A stretch of 64,000 nt of DNA, taken from NCBI RefSeq assembly GCF_000613805.1, contig NZ_BAJR01000011.1:23955-87954 (forward strand), read 5' to 3'. The notes under the pieces are model-generated. The model did no database searches and had not been told where the DNA came from. It saw only the letters and a program-made list of their open reading frames with translations. Position 1 is the stretch's first letter, and each line of letters begins with the position of its first letter. Source of the stretch: Phocaeicola paurosaccharolyticus JCM 15092. GTDB taxonomy: Bacteria > Bacteroidota > Bacteroidia > Bacteroidales > Bacteroidaceae. Position numbers and translations under genes: made by a program. Of the stretch, positions 50,136-61,451 are shown in pieces.

Positions 50136-51551
50136 ATGAGTCTTAACATTGCAAAAAACGAAAAAAAACGTGTAGTTATTGTAGGTGGTGGTTTTGGCGG
50201 CTTAACTCTAGCCAACAAGTTAAAGAAGTCTGGTTTTCAAGTCGTATTATTCGACAAGAATAATTATCATCAATTTCCACCTCTTATTTACCAAGTGTCA
50301 TCGGCAGGTATAGAACCGAGCTCTATTTCTTTCCCTTTCCGCAAGAATTTTCAAAGAAGAAAAAACTTCTTCTTTCGTATGGCGGAAGTACGGGCAGTCT
50401 TTCCGGAACGTAAAATGATTCAAACGTCCATAGGTAAGGCTGAATATGATTATTTAGTATTCGCAGCGGGAACAACAAGTAATTTCTTCGGTAACAAGCA
50501 TATTGAAGCTGAAGCAATGCCTATGAAAACTGTTTCTGAAGCAATGGGGTTGCGGAATGCTATTCTTGCCAATCTTGAACGGGCACTTACGTGTGCCACA
50601 AAACTGGAACAGCAGGAATTACTCAATGTGGTTATTGTGGGCGGCGGTGCAACGGGTGTGGAAATTGCCGGCGTGTTATCTGAGATGAAACGCTTTGTGC
50701 TTCCAAACGACTATCCGGACTTGCCAACCAGCTTAATGCATATTTATTTGGTTGAGGCGGGACCGCGTTTACTTTCCGCTATGTCTGAAGAGTCTTCTCG
50801 CCATGCCGAACAATTCCTTCGTGAAATGGGAGTGAATATTCTACTCAATAAGATGGTAGTGGACTATCAGGATCACAAAGTAATGTTGGGGGATGGTAGT
50901 GAGATTGCCACTCGTACTTTTATTTGGGTGAGTGGTGTGAAAGGTGTCACTATAGGAAATATACCTAAAGAAGTAATGGGTAGAGGCAATCGTATAAAAG
51001 TGGATGCTTATAATCGTGTAGAAGGTTATGATAATATCTTTGCGATTGGTGATCAATGTATTCAATTGGCCGATGAAGATTATCCTAATGGACATCCACA
51101 ATTGGCGCAGGTTGCCATTCAACAAGGGAAGTTATTGGCTAAGAATCTAGTTCGGATTTCTAAAGGTAAGGAACCCAAAGCATTCAGTTATACTAATCTG
51201 GGAGCAATGGCTACTGTCGGTCGCAATCGTGCTGTTGCAGAATTTAGTAAAATAAAGATGCATGGCTGGTTTGCTTGGGTAGTGTGGCTTGTGGTTCACT
51301 TACGCTCTATTCTAGGTGTTCGCAATAAGCTTGTTGTTTTCTTGAATTGGGTATGGAATTACTTCACTTACGATCAGTCCTTGCGCATGATTGTTTATTC
51401 CCGTAAGGCTAAGGAAATACGTGAACGTGAGCGCATAGAGGCCAATACCCATTGGGCGGAAGATATTTTAAAAGAAGAAAGCGAAGACACAGCTGCTTCC
51501 ATTATGGCTTTGAAGAATGATGCTTTGGAAGAGTTGGATCGCTTAAAATAA
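50136..51551 (+). CDS. NDH-2-like NAD(P)/FAD-dependent dehydrogenase
   Basis: A 471-residue protein; the start at 50136 (MSLNIAKNEKKRVVIVGGG) is chosen because the extension to 50079 starts at TTG and overlaps a promoter-like box. FAD site VVIVGGGFGGLTLANKL, NAD site VVIVGGGATGVEIAG, and the C-terminal FAD motif FAIGDQC. A C-terminal membrane-associated segment (WFAWVVWLVVHLRSILG) is typical of NDH-2, which passes electrons from NADH to quinone without pumping. Codon choice (more CGT/CGC, fewer AGA/ATA) differs by eye from its neighbours, which may indicate transfer. Confidence 0.88.
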   Translation: MSLNIAKNEKKRVVIVGGGFGGLTLANKLKKSGFQVVLFDKNNYHQFPPLIYQVSSAGIEPSSISFPFRKNFQRRKNFFFRMAEVRAVFPERKMIQTSIGKAEYDYLVFAAGTTSNFFGNKHIEAEAMPMKTVSEAMGLRNAILANLERALTCATKLEQQELLNVVIVGGGATGVEIAGVLSEMKRFVLPNDYPDLPTSLMHIYLVEAGPRLLSAMSEESSRHAEQFLREMGVNILLNKMVVDYQDHKVMLGDGSEIATRTFIWVSGVKGVTIGNIPKEVMGRGNRIKVDAYNRVEGYDNIFAIGDQCIQLADEDYPNGHPQLAQVAIQQGKLLAKNLVRISKGKEPKAFSYTNLGAMATVGRNRAVAEFSKIKMHGWFAWVVWLVVHLRSILGVRNKLVVFLNWVWNYFTYDQSLRMIVYSRKAKEIRERERIEANTHWAEDILKEESEDTAASIMALKNDALEELDRLK

Positions 51552-51613
51552 TATATTTTCAGGCTTTGTGAAAAGCCTCTAACTATTTAAATACCTCATT
51601 CTAACTTTATTGG

Positions 51614-51649
51614 ACCGAGTGATGATAATACTATATCGTTACTCGGTTT
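51614..51649 (+). terminator. Terminator of the NDH-2-like gene
   Basis: ACCGAGT (51614-51620) pairs with ACTCGGT (51641-51647), followed by a T-rich stretch. The loop can fold further. Confidence 0.6.
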
Positions 51650-51804
51650 CTTATTTAATAAGATACCATTTGCTCTCATTTTAAGCTATATTTGGTTTAA
51701 ATATTCATATGAAATAAGTTAATGAATTCCTTTTTTAACATTTTAAAGAATCTAATATATTGTTACTTATCAATAATAAATTCTTTTGTAATGCTAGATT
51801 TATG

Positions 51805-51812
51805 TATGTTTG
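51805..51812 (+). promoter_or_regulatory. Possible -7 box (TATGTTTG) for the OmpA lipoprotein
   Basis: Matches TAnnTTTG. A TTG at 51786-51788 is 16 bases upstream, shorter than usual. Lies 71 bases before the start at 51883. Confidence 0.4.
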
Positions 51813-51882
51813 TATAACTAACGTTAGGTGTAGTGCGTTATTAGTAATGAATGAGATTATATTAACCAAAAATATAGTAAAT

Positions 51883-52770
51883 ATGAAACGTTATATTTTT
51901 TCAGTTTCTCTTTTCGTAGGTTGCCTGTTATTTACCAGTTGTGTAAGTAAGAAACAGTTTGTAGGTCTACAAGATGATTATAAGACGTTGCAAATAGAGA
52001 ATGGCAAATTGAATCAATCTTACCAAGATGCTCAAGTTCAGTTGGCTGAATGCCGTGCTAGCGGTAAAAGCCTTGATGACCGTTTGGCAGAAGCCAGAAA
52101 GAGTAATCAGGAACTACGTTCGGCATATTCTGCCTTGCAAGGATCTTTGGATAAAAGCTTACAGCAGAATTCCCAGGGGAATATCAATATCTCAAAATTG
52201 GTGGATGAGATTAATGCATCCAATCGCTTTATCAAACAATTGGTTGAAACAAAATCAAAATCCGATTCATTGAATATGGTACTATCTAACAATCTTACTC
52301 GTTCACTAAGTCGTGATGAGCTTAAAGAAGTGGATGTCCAGGTCTTGAAAGGTGTGGTGTATATTTCTTTGGCTGATAATATGCTTTATAAGTCGGGGGG
52401 ATATGAAGTGAATGATAGAGCCGGACAAACATTAAGTAAAATTGCTAAGATTATAATGGACTATAAGGACTATGATGTACTTGTTGAAGGTAATACCGAT
52501 ACGGATCCTATTATTCGTCCTAATATTCGCAACAATTGGGATTTGAGTTCATTGCGTGCTTCTTCTGTAGTACAGGTGCTTCAAAATAGTTATGGTGTTG
52601 ATCCTAAACGCTTGACTGCAGCTGGTCGTGGTGAATATAATCCGATAGCCGATAATAATACAGCACTAGGAAAACAGCGTAATCGTAGAACACAAATTAT
52701 TATTACTCCTAAATTGGATCAGTTTATGGAACTTATAGACAAAGCTCCGGAATCTTCTGACAAAAAATAA
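51883..52770 (+). CDS. OmpA-family lipoprotein with coiled coil
   Basis: 295 residues. The start at 51883 gives the lipoprotein signal first (lipobox LFTSC, Cys near residue 20). A coiled coil (about 30-105) leads to a short conserved region (ELKEVDVQVLKGVVYISL), then an OmpA peptidoglycan-binding domain (about 160-280) with EGNTDTDPI, SSLRASSVVQVLQ and NRRTQI. It links outer membrane and cell wall. It closely resembles OmpA lipoproteins known from Bacteroides. A bidirectional hairpin follows. The first OmpA lipoprotein at 18269 has a glycine zipper instead of a coiled coil, so they are distinct types. Confidence 0.92.
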   Translation: MKRYIFSVSLFVGCLLFTSCVSKKQFVGLQDDYKTLQIENGKLNQSYQDAQVQLAECRASGKSLDDRLAEARKSNQELRSAYSALQGSLDKSLQQNSQGNINISKLVDEINASNRFIKQLVETKSKSDSLNMVLSNNLTRSLSRDELKEVDVQVLKGVVYISLADNMLYKSGGYEVNDRAGQTLSKIAKIIMDYKDYDVLVEGNTDTDPIIRPNIRNNWDLSSLRASSVVQVLQNSYGVDPKRLTAAGRGEYNPIADNNTALGKQRNRRTQIIITPKLDQFMELIDKAPESSDKK

Positions 52771-52803
52771 TAGCGTGTTATCGTAGATTATATTGCATAT
52801 AGT

Positions 52804-52837
52804 AAAAAAGCTATCGGAACTTCCGATAGCTTTTTTT
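52804..52837. terminator. Bidirectional terminator after the OmpA lipoprotein
   Basis: A/T-flanked stem AGCTATCGGAA with TTCCGATAGCT around a central C. The A run and T run suit both strands, and the convergent small gene ends at 52842. Confidence 0.85.
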
Positions 52838-52841
52838 ACTA

Positions 52842-53215
52842 TTACTCATAACGTACTTTTATGCCATGTCTTTTGAAATCCTCTTCTAGCCTTTTCCATT
52901 GTTTCTGAGAAAGTGTTCCGATGGGATATATAGCGTATCTGAAATCTTTAGTAATCAGCTTTAAGCTAAATCGGAAATCATTGATAAAACCTTTTTCGAA
53001 GCCGACTTCGCGAATATCTTGCAAAGAGTATGTTTCCTTTTTCCAAAATAAGATATGGTTTTTTGGAATAATACGATCGCCGGATAATTCGAATTTTTTT
53101 TGCCCGGTGAAGAAGTTTCTTTAAAATCAGTCCAATAATAAACTTTGGAGCCAATCAAAATAATGACTGAGCCTATGATCCTGACTGACCCAGAACTTGC
53201 CTCGGGTGGGGCATA
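52842..53215 (-). pseudogene. Small membrane-associated hypothetical protein, one frameshift
   Basis: Two frames make one protein. The first (minus strand, about 53215 to 53102) has a hydrophobic helix (SVRIIGSVIILIGSKVYYW). Adding one base to the 8-base A/T run at 53094-53101 joins it to KKFELSGDRIIPKNHILFW and the frame ending at 52842 (KRHGIKVRYE). The repaired C-terminal part looks like a small beta-rich domain such as those in short PH-like bacterial proteins, but I do not recognise the family. The true start is unclear: an ATG near 53213 is in another frame, and the upstream side runs into the tRNA terminator. Confidence 0.55.
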
Positions 53216-53219
53216 AAGC

Positions 53220-53248
53220 AAAAAACGTACAATAAAATTGTACGTTTT
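53220..53248 (-). terminator. Terminator of the tRNA-Arg pair
   Basis: Perfect 12-bp stem AAAACGTACAAT (53222-53233) with ATTGTACGTTTT (53237-53248), 3-base loop, minus-strand T tail at 53220-53225. Lies five bases beyond the tRNA 3' end. Confidence 0.85.
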
Positions 53249-53253
53249 ATAAG

Positions 53254-53327
53254 TGACCGCGACAGGATTCAAACCTGTAACCGGCTGATCCGTAGTCAGC
53301 TACTCTATTCAGTTGAGCTACGCGGCC
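53254..53327 (-). tRNA. tRNA-Arg (anticodon ACG), copy 2 of the pair
   Basis: 74-base cloverleaf on the minus strand. Acceptor GGCCGCG pairs with CGCGGTC (one G-T pair), discriminator A at 53254. Anticodon stem GCTGA/TCAGC encloses CTACGGA, giving ACG. No CCA encoded. Bases 53251-53330 are identical to 53351-53430. Confidence 0.95.
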
Positions 53328-53353
53328 AATCATTATGGAGTTATCAGAAAAAG

Positions 53354-53427
53354 TGACCGCGACAGGATTCAAACCTGTAACCGGCTGATCCGTAGTCAGC
53401 TACTCTATTCAGTTGAGCTACGCGGCC
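53354..53427 (-). tRNA. tRNA-Arg (anticodon ACG), copy 1 of the pair
   Basis: Identical to the downstream copy, which begins exactly 100 bases away. It is the promoter-proximal copy. A recent tandem duplication explains the 80-base exact identity. Confidence 0.95.
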
Positions 53428-53555
53428 AATGTTTTCGTTTAACGGGTGCAAAGATACGGACTTATTTTAATTATGCAAGTGTAATAGTATCTTTTTTTAC
53501 AAAATTGCTGAAAATTAATCCCTCTCAAACCACGATAAAATGGGGACTTATGAAT

Positions 53556-53598
53556 TAAAAAGCAAAAGGCTTTGAAAGTGAGAGATTTTCAAAGCCTT
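53556..53598 (-). terminator. Terminator of htpG
   Basis: 12-bp stem AAGGCTTTGAAA (53566-53577) with TTTCAAAGCCTT (53587-53598), minus-strand T-rich tail. Lies 30 bases after the htpG stop. Confidence 0.8.
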
Positions 53599-53627
53599 AG
53601 CATTATAAACTATTATTTATCGTAAAA

Positions 53628-55675
53628 TCAGATTAGATTTATGCTTCTTTTTACAAACTTAGTCAAAGCCTCACCTTTAAGCATATTGTTTTGTAGAAGA
53701 GCCAAGTCTATAAGCTGTTGAATAGTACTGTTTTTACTTGCATATTCACTAAGAATTCCCAGTTTCTTACTCTTTTCTTCAGATGATTTCTTCTCTATAT
53801 CAGAGAGTTCATCTTTCTCAGCTTGAGGAATCTCATCTTGTTTTTTACCTTCCTGTGATTTCTTAAGTTCATTCTGGCGACTGCTCAACTCTGCAAGTTT
53901 CTCATTGATAGGCTGATTTCTGTATTGCATGCACCTTCTGAATCTGCCAAAACGTTCTTGATAAGTTTATGGTCAGCATTTAGAACCAAGTTGAACATAT
54001 CGGGCATCTCTCCGTAGAAGCTCATTCCCTGTTGAATTTTAGCCATCTCCTTCATACGTCTCATATATTCGCTCTGAGTAATCATGATAGGTGATGCATT
54101 CTCACCAAGAGACTGTACCTCTACATTGAACTCTACCTTATTCATGACCGGCAACTGGCTTTGGAATACAGATGATAGAATTTCTTTTTTATTTGTCTCT
54201 AATTCAGGCTCTTTCTTATCCTCTTTAGCAATTAGACGGTCAATAATATCGCTATCTACTCTTGTAAATCTTGATTTCTCGAGTTTCTGTTCAAGCATGC
54301 TCACTATTGCTACGTCAAGTTGTTGGTCATCCATAATCAGAACATTGTAGCCATGATTTACAGCAGCGTCTATGTAGCTGTATTGCTCATCTTTATTTGT
54401 TGCGTAAAGATAGATAAGGTTGCCCTCTTTGTCAGTCTGTTCGCTCTTAATGAGTTCTCTGTACTCTTCGTATGTGTAATACTTACCTTGTGTATCCTTC
54501 ATCAGAGAGAATTTATTGGCCTTATCATAGAAGTCCTCTTGTGTAAGCATACCATAATTGATGAAAATCTTCAGGTTGTCCCATTTCTCTTCAAAATCCT
54601 TACGATCGTTTTTGAAGATAGATTGCAAGCGGTCGGAAACCTTCTTTGTGATATATGTAGATATCTTCTTAACGTTAGAGTCGCTCTGTAGGTATGAACG
54701 AGATACATTCAAAGGAATATCCGGAGAATCTATCACACCATGAAGAAGAGTAAGGAAATCGGGTACAATACCCTCTACAGAGTCTGTTACATATACCTGA
54801 TTGCAGTATAATTGTATTTTGTTACGTTGTAATTCGATGTTACTCTTAATCTTAGGGAAGTAGAGAATACCTGTAAGATTGAATGGATAGTCCACGTTCA
54901 GATGTATCCAGAAGAGAGGTTCATCTGCCATAGGATAAAGCTCTTGGTAGAACTTCTTGTAATCTTCATCCTTAAGTTCAGATGGCTTGCGGTTCCAAAG
55001 AGGGGTTGTCTGGTTTATTACATTGTCCTCATCTGTGTCAACCTGTTTTCCATCTTTCCACTCTTTTTTCTTTCCAAAGGCAACAGGAACAGGAAGGAAT
55101 CTGCAATATTTAGTAAGAAGAGAAGTTATTTTTGCAGGTTCAAGGAATTCCTTGCAATCATCATCAATATATAGAATTATATCAGTACCTCTGTCTGCTT
55201 TCTCAGCATCCTCCAATGTAAATTCAGGAGAACCGTCGCAACTCCATTTTACTGCTTTTTCGCCTTCTTTATATGATTTTGTTATAATCTCAACCTTTTT
55301 TGCAACCATGAATGCTGAGTAGAAACCTAACCCAAAATGGCCTATGATAGAGTTGGCGTCGTCCTTATATTTTTCAAGGAAGTCGTTGGCTCCGGAGAAT
55401 GCAATCTGATTGATATACTTGTCAATCTCTTCTGCTGTCAGTCCAATACCTCTATCAGATATTGTTATTGTATCTTTATCAACTTTAACCTTAACGGTCA
55501 GATCACCTAATTCCCCTTTAAAATCACCTTTAGACTCAAGGGTCTTGAGTTTTTGAGTCGCATCTACAGCATTTGAAACCAGCTCACGAAGGAAAATTTC
55601 ATGATCACTATACAAGAATTTCTTTATGATTGGGAAAATATTTTCAGTTGTAACCCCAATATTACCTTTCTGCAT
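53628..55675 (-). pseudogene. htpG: Chaperone HtpG (Hsp90), one frameshift near the C terminus
   Basis: The first frame runs from 55675 (MQKGNIGVTTENIFPIIKKF) to about 53919, then reads into 12 wrong residues. Adding one base to TTT at 53917-53919 gives NQPINEKLAELSSRQNELKK and continues to 53628. The repaired protein is about 682 residues, normal for Bacteroidetes HtpG. ATP-binding motifs: ELVSNAVDA, ISDRGIGLTAEE, GHFGLGFYSAFMVA. Middle and C-terminal dimerisation domains follow. The short tail would be lost as written, but an assembly error is the likeliest cause. Its own terminator lies downstream. Confidence 0.9.
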
Positions 55676-55720
55676 AATATTATATTTTTATAGTTATTAT
55701 TGATTTTACTATTTTAAAGC

Positions 55721-55756
55721 AAAAAAAATGCCAGATATTTTAATATCTGACATTTT
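55721..55756 (-). terminator. Terminator of clpC
   Basis: AAAATGCCAGATAT pairs with ATATCTGACATTTT with one mismatch; the A run at 55721-55728 is the minus-strand T tail. Lies 29 bases beyond the clpC stop. Confidence 0.8.
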
Positions 55757-55784
55757 GTCTGTACTATTTTATAATTAATTCTAA

Positions 55785-58299
55785 TTACTGCTTAAGAGTG
55801 ATATTTATAGTCTCATTTTCACTGTCAAATGATGTTATCAAAACATCTCCCTTTTTAAACTTATCAGAAAGAATTGTCTCTGCAAGCTTGTCTTCCAGGT
55901 ATGATTGTATTGTACGCTTAAGCGGGCGTGCTCCATACTGTAAATCATAACCCTTTTGAGCCATATATTTCTTACTTTCATCATCAACGATAAGTTCGAA
56001 TCCGAGCCCTTTTACTCTATCTATCAGTCCCTTCAATTCCAGATCAATAATCTTAATGAGTGAATCCTCTTCAAGTTGCTCGAAGTTGACTATCTCATCA
56101 ACTCTATTTAGGAATTCAGGTGCAAATGATTTGTTCAATGCCTTTGTAGTTACAGAACGTGCATGCTCTTTATCATTTCCTTTTGTGCCGGCATTGAATC
56201 CTATTCCGGTACCAAATTCCTTAAGCTGACGTGTACCTACATTTGATGTCATTATAATTACAGTATTTTTGAAGTCAACTGTTCTGCCACTACTGTCAGT
56301 TAGTCTTCCTTCATCCATAACTTGTAACAACAGGTTGAACACATCCTGATGAGCTTTCTCTAATTCGTCAAGTAGTACGATAGAGTAGGGTTTACGTCTT
56401 ACCTTCTCGGTCAGCTGTCCGCCCTCTTCGTATCCAACGTATCCAGGAGGAGAGCCAATAAGTCGGCTGACTGTAAATTTCTCCATATACTCACTCATAT
56501 CTATTCTTATCAGTGAGTCGGAAGAGCCGAACATGAACTTTGCAAGTTCTTTAGCAAGATATGTCTTTCCAACGCCGGTAGGACCAAGGAAAAGGAATGT
56601 GCCTATAGGTTTGTTTGGATCTTTCAAACCTACTCTGTTTCTCTGAATTGCCTTAACTACAGTCTCAATTGCCTTGTCCTGACCTATAACATTACCAAGT
56701 AGGTTTTCCTTCATTGTAAGAAGTCTCATGCCCTCAGCCTGAGCCATTCTTTGAACCGGTATTCCTGATATCATGGAAACCACGTTGGCAATATCCTCTT
56801 CGTTTACTGTTTCACGATGTTCTTTTTGCTCTTTATCCCAGTTGAGTTTCATCTCATCCAACTTTGCAGTTGCTTCCTTCTCTTGGTCACGGTAACTTGC
56901 AGCAAGTTCAAAGTTCTGTAATTTAACAGCCTCGTTTTTCTTGTTTTGGAAATCGAGAATAGTTTTTTCTTGTTCTTCAATCTCCTTAGGTACTGTGATA
57001 TTGCCCATAAGAGCTCTTGAGCCTGCTTCATCCAATGCGTCTATCGCCTTGTCTGGGAAGAATCTGTCGGTTATATATCTGTCAGTTAGTTTCACGCAAG
57101 CTTTCAAGGCATCATCTGTGTAAGTTACATTGTGATGATCCTCGTACTTATCTTTTATATTAGTAATAATCTGAAGAGTCTCTTCCGGATTTGTAGGTTC
57201 CACAATAATCTTCTGGAAACGACGTTCCAAAGCACCGTCTTTTTCTATACTCTCTCTATATTCGTCGAGTGTAGTAGCACCAATACATTGTATTTCACCT
57301 CTAGAAAGAGCTGGTTTCAGAATATTAGCCGCATCCATACTGCCTGATGCAGCTCCTGCACCAATGATAGTGTGAACCTCGTCTATGAAAAGGATTATAT
57401 TAGGGTTGTTTCTCAGCTCGTTAAGTATCTCCTTTATTCTCTCTTCAAACTGTCCTCTATATTTTGTCCCTGCCACAACAGATGTCATGTCAAGTGTCAC
57501 AATCTTCTTGTCAAAGAGAGTTCTTGACACCTTTCTTTTAGTTATATTGAGTGCAAGGCCCTCTACTATAGCCGATTTACCTACTCCGGGCTCACCAATG
57601 AGGATAGGATTGTTTTTCTTTCTTCTTCCAAGAATCTGTACAATTCTATCTATCTCTTTCTCGCGTCCAATAACCGGATCTAGCTTTCCCTCAAGGGCAG
57701 CTTTCGTCATGTCTATGCCGAAAGAATCTAACATAGGAGTCTCATTAGCAGACTTCTGATTTTTTCTGGTTGTCTGTTGCGGACCTGAAGAACTTTTTTT
57801 TGCTTGGTGGCATTTCAAGATCTTCATCATCTTCATCCCCATAATAATCTGAAGCTCCATGTGTTTCATGGCTTACTTTCAACTCATTATAGATGGTATC
57901 ATAGTTGAGGTCATGACCTTCAAGAAGACGGCAAATATTTGTGTTTCTTGACTTCATAATAGCAAGAAGTATATGTTCTGAGTCAGAAGCAGGACTCTGC
58001 AAGAGTTTTGCTTCAAGAATGCTTAGTTTTAAAATTAATGATGCTTTTTCATTAAATCTGATTGCTTCACTGTCGGTATTGTCACTTGCTTCATTTCTCA
58101 ATATACTCTCAATCTCATTCTTTAATTGTCTGAGATTGATATTCATATTGTTCAATATATCAATGGCTTTACCCTCTCCATCTCGAATCAGTCCCAACAT
58201 CAGGTGTTCAGGACCTATATAGCCGTTTCCAAGGCGGTTAGCCTCTTCTTTGCTATACATTATGATATCAGACACTTTTTGTGTAAATTGATTGTTCAT
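55785..58299 (-). pseudogene. clpC: ATP-dependent Clp protease ATPase ClpC, one frameshift
   Basis: The N-terminal frame (58299 to about 57801) carries the Clp-N repeat domain (YIGPEHLMLGLIRDGEG). The main frame resumes at 57793 with SSSGPQQTTRKNQK after removing one base from the 8-base A/T run at 57794-57801. The repaired protein is about 837 residues with two AAA modules (Walker A GEPGVGKSAIVEGLA and GPTGVGKTYLAKEL), a UVR-like region (KKNEAVKLQNFELAASYRDQE) between them, and the IGF-type C-terminal region used to dock ClpP in relatives not clearly present. It unfolds proteins for ClpP. Conservation of both halves argues for assembly error. Confidence 0.9.
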
Positions 58300-58810
58300 A
58301 TATTAATAATCCTCCATTTTTTAGATTAATAATGAATACTACTATAACGACCAATAGTATCTTTTTGAGATAAGCAAAAGGAATCTATAATGACTTATCC
58401 TATATTGCTTCGTTATAAATAGAAACATTACAAAATACGTGCCAAAAAGTCAATTGTTTACCAAATAAAGAAGTTTTATATATAGCAAGCCGCTGTTTTA
58501 ATGTTTTTGTTATTCTATATATAGTAATTAACAAACTACTATCGTAAGAGGTTCATTATTCCTACAAAAATATAATAATATTTCAAAGACAATATACTAT
58601 TTTTCTTTGTAAATGAATAGGTATTTGACATAAAATATGCAATCTTTTTTTCTTCTTTATTATATATACTATTTATCTTTTGGATAGCTATTTTTTGATG
58701 ATAATAGCATTTAACTTTTTTGTCGGTTTTATTTCGTATATTGTATAAAAATTGTAATTTAGCATGGTTTTTGAATGACCAAATAATATTGTGTAATAAA
58801 TTTTCTTTAA
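58300..58810. other. AT-rich intergenic region between divergent clpC and gyrA
   Basis: About 510 bases, no ORF of note. A minus-strand TATTTTTG box at 58565-58572 lies far from clpC. No clear gyrA promoter match is seen. It must hold promoters for both genes, but I cannot place them. Confidence 0.45.
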
Positions 58811-61426
58811 ATGTTGGAACAAGACAGAATTATAAAGGTTAACATAGAAGAGGAGATGAAGTCATCGTATATAGATTACTCCATGTCGGTAATTGTTGCG
58901 CGTGCTCTCCCTGACGTTCGAGATGGTTTCAAACCGGTTCATCGCAGGATCCTTTTCGGTATGATGGAACTAGGTAATACCTCAGATAAAGCATATAAGA
59001 AATCAGCCAGAATAGTTGGTGAAGTATTAGGTAAATATCACCCACATGGTGACTCTTCAGTATATGGTGCTTTGGTGAGAATGGCTCAGGATTGGGCGAT
59101 GAGATATCCGATAGTTGATGGACAAGGTAACTTTGGTTCTATTGATGGTGATAGCCCGGCTGCCATGCGTTATACAGAGGCGCGTTTGAAGAAAGTCGGT
59201 GAGGAGATGATGGAGGATCTTTATAAAGAGACTGTTGATTTTCAGAATAACTTCGACGATACACTTCAGGAGCCTACTGTTATGCCTACTCGCATACCTA
59301 ACCTATTGGTTAATGGTGCATCTGGTATTGCAGTTGGTATGGCTACAAATATGCCTCCTCACAATCTCTCTGAGGTTATTGACGGATGTGTAGCTTATAT
59401 AGATAATAATGAAATTACTATAGAGGAGTTGATGAATTATGTTAAGGCTCCTGACTTCCCAACTGGTGGATATATATATGGTATAAGTGGCGTGAAAGAT
59501 GCTTTCCTAACAGGTAGAGGACGTGTTATAATGCGTGCAAAAACTGAGATAGAGAGTCATACAAATCACGATAAAATAGTAGTTAATGAGATTCCTTATA
59601 ATGTAAATAAGAAGGAACTTATTGAAAATATTGCTTCTCTTGTATCAGATAAGAAGTTAGAAGATATTTCATATATAAATGATGAGTCTGACCGTGAAGG
59701 TATGCGTATTGTTATTGATTTGAAACGTGATGCTAATGCTAACGTTGTCCTCAATAAACTCTTTAAAATGACTGCTCTTCAGGCATCTTTCGGAGTAAAC
59801 AATATTGCTCTTGTACATGGTCGTCCACAGATGCTTAATCTTAAGGATCTTATAAGCAATTTCGTTGAACATAGACATGATGTAGTTATTCGCCGTACTA
59901 AATTCGATTTACGTAAGGCTCAGGAACGTGCTCATATCCTTGAAGGACTTATCATTGCATCAGATAATATTGACGAAGTAGTAAGAATTATCCGTGCCGC
60001 TAAAACACCGAATGAGGCAATAGAGAATCTTATGAATCGTTTTGAACTTGACGAGATTCAGGCAAAGGCTATTGTTGAGATGAGACTTCGTCAACTCACA
60101 GGACTTATGCAGGATCAACTTCATGCTGAATATGAAGATTTAATGAAACTTATAGCTTCATTGCAAGAGATACTTGATAATCCTGAAGTATGCTGGAAAG
60201 TTATTAAAGATGAACTTATTGGCGTTAAGGAGAAATTTGGTGATGCTCGTCGTTCTGAAATAGTATACTCTTCAGAAGAGTTCAATCCTGAAGACTTCTA
60301 TGCTGATGATCAGATGGTTATTACTATCTCTCATCTTGGATATATCAAACGTACTCCATTGAGCGAATTCCGTACGCAGAACCGTGGTGGGGTAGGATCT
60401 AAGGGTAGTGAAACTCGTGATAAAGACTTTGTAGAGTATATTTATCCAGCTACTATGCACAATACTATGATGTTCTTTACTCAGAAAGGTAAGTGCTACT
60501 GGCTTAAAGTATATGAAATTACTGAGGGAACAAAGAATTCAAAAGGACGTGCTATACAGAATCTATTGAATCTTGATAAGGATGATAGCGTTACAGCTTT
60601 CCTTCGCGTTAAGACTCTTACTGATACAAATTATATCAATTCACATTACGTTCTCTTCTGTACTCAGAATGGTGTAATCAAGAAGACTTTACTTGAACAG
60701 TATTCTCGCCCTCGTCAGAATGGTGTTAATGCTATCACTATACGTGAAGACGACAAGGTTATAGAGGTAAGAATGACTAATGGTAACAATGAGATTCTTA
60801 TTGCAAACCGTAATGGTCGTGCTATACGTTTCCATGAGAGTGCTGTACGTGTAATGGGTAGAACAGCTACCGGTGTTCGTGGTATCACTCTTGATGAGGA
60901 TGTTGTAGATCCTAATGATCCAAATATAGTTGATAAAGATGAGGTAATAGGAATGATCTGCGTTAAGGATCCTGAGAAGGAATCAATTATGGTTGTTTCT
61001 GAGCAGGGCTATGGAAAACGTTCTGAAATTGAAGATTATAGAAAGACAAATAGAGGTGGTAAGGGTGTTAAGACTTTGAATATCACAGATAAGACAGGTA
61101 AACTTGTTTCTATAAAAACAGTTACTGACGAGAATGACTTGATGATTATAAACAAATCAGGAATCACTATTCGCCTCGGTGTTAAAGATGTACGTATAAT
61201 GGGTCGTGCTACTCAGGGTGTACGTCTGATAAATCTAGAGAAGAGAAATGACACTATCGGATCTGTTTGTAAGGTAGTTTCTGAATCAGAAGAGGATAAT
61301 GTTGTAGATATGGATACAGATGATAATGATGTAATATTGACAGAAAACCTAACTGATGATTCTCAGTATGATGATAACGAATCATTTGATGATGATTCTA
61401 TCGATGAAGAAAATAAGGAAGAATAA
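58811..61426 (+). CDS. gyrA: DNA gyrase subunit A
   Basis: An 871-residue topoisomerase subunit. The breakage-reunion domain starts [21 protein letters not shown], the catalytic tyrosine is Tyr121 in AMRYTEARL, and the quinolone region reads [17 protein letters not shown] (residues 77-93) with the usual Ser at 82. The C-terminal beta-pinwheel repeats carry the GyrA box near [10 protein letters not shown] (residue about 530). A long acidic tail (about 825-871, rich in D, E and N) ends the protein. It supercoils DNA with GyrB, which is not in the window. The TPR gene starts 25 bases after its stop. Confidence 0.97.
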   Translation: MLEQDRIIKVNIEEEMKSSYIDYSMSVIVARALPDVRDGFKPVHRRILFGMMELGNTSDKAYKKSARIVGEVLGKYHPHGDSSVYGALVRMAQDWAMRYPIVDGQGNFGSIDGDSPAAMRYTEARLKKVGEEMMEDLYKETVDFQNNFDDTLQEPTVMPTRIPNLLVNGASGIAVGMATNMPPHNLSEVIDGCVAYIDNNEITIEELMNYVKAPDFPTGGYIYGISGVKDAFLTGRGRVIMRAKTEIESHTNHDKIVVNEIPYNVNKKELIENIASLVSDKKLEDISYINDESDREGMRIVIDLKRDANANVVLNKLFKMTALQASFGVNNIALVHGRPQMLNLKDLISNFVEHRHDVVIRRTKFDLRKAQERAHILEGLIIASDNIDEVVRIIRAAKTPNEAIENLMNRFELDEIQAKAIVEMRLRQLTGLMQDQLHAEYEDLMKLIASLQEILDNPEVCWKVIKDELIGVKEKFGDARRSEIVYSSEEFNPEDFYADDQMVITISHLGYIKRTPLSEFRTQNRGGVGSKGSETRDKDFVEYIYPATMHNTMMFFTQKGKCYWLKVYEITEGTKNSKGRAIQNLLNLDKDDSVTAFLRVKTLTDTNYINSHYVLFCTQNGVIKKTLLEQYSRPRQNGVNAITIREDDKVIEVRMTNGNNEILIANRNGRAIRFHESAVRVMGRTATGVRGITLDEDVVDPNDPNIVDKDEVIGMICVKDPEKESIMVVSEQGYGKRSEIEDYRKTNRGGKGVKTLNITDKTGKLVSIKTVTDENDLMIINKSGITIRLGVKDVRIMGRATQGVRLINLEKRNDTIGSVCKVVSESEEDNVVDMDTDDNDVILTENLTDDSQYDDNESFDDDSIDEENKEE

Positions 61427-61451
61427 ATATTATTATTAAATCCGTAAAATC

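Larger units (their letters stand above)
51552..51882. other. Intergenic region with terminator and promoter boxes
   Basis: Contains an AGGCTTT/AAAGCCT hairpin near 51566-51583, a terminator at 51614-51649 and a TATGTTTG box at 51805-51812 ahead of the OmpA gene. No ORF of note. Confidence 0.5.

Noticed and set aside
58887..59090. Quinolone-resistance change in GyrA
   Set aside because: Ser82 is kept and the Gly at residue 86 is, as far as I recall, normal in Bacteroides relatives.
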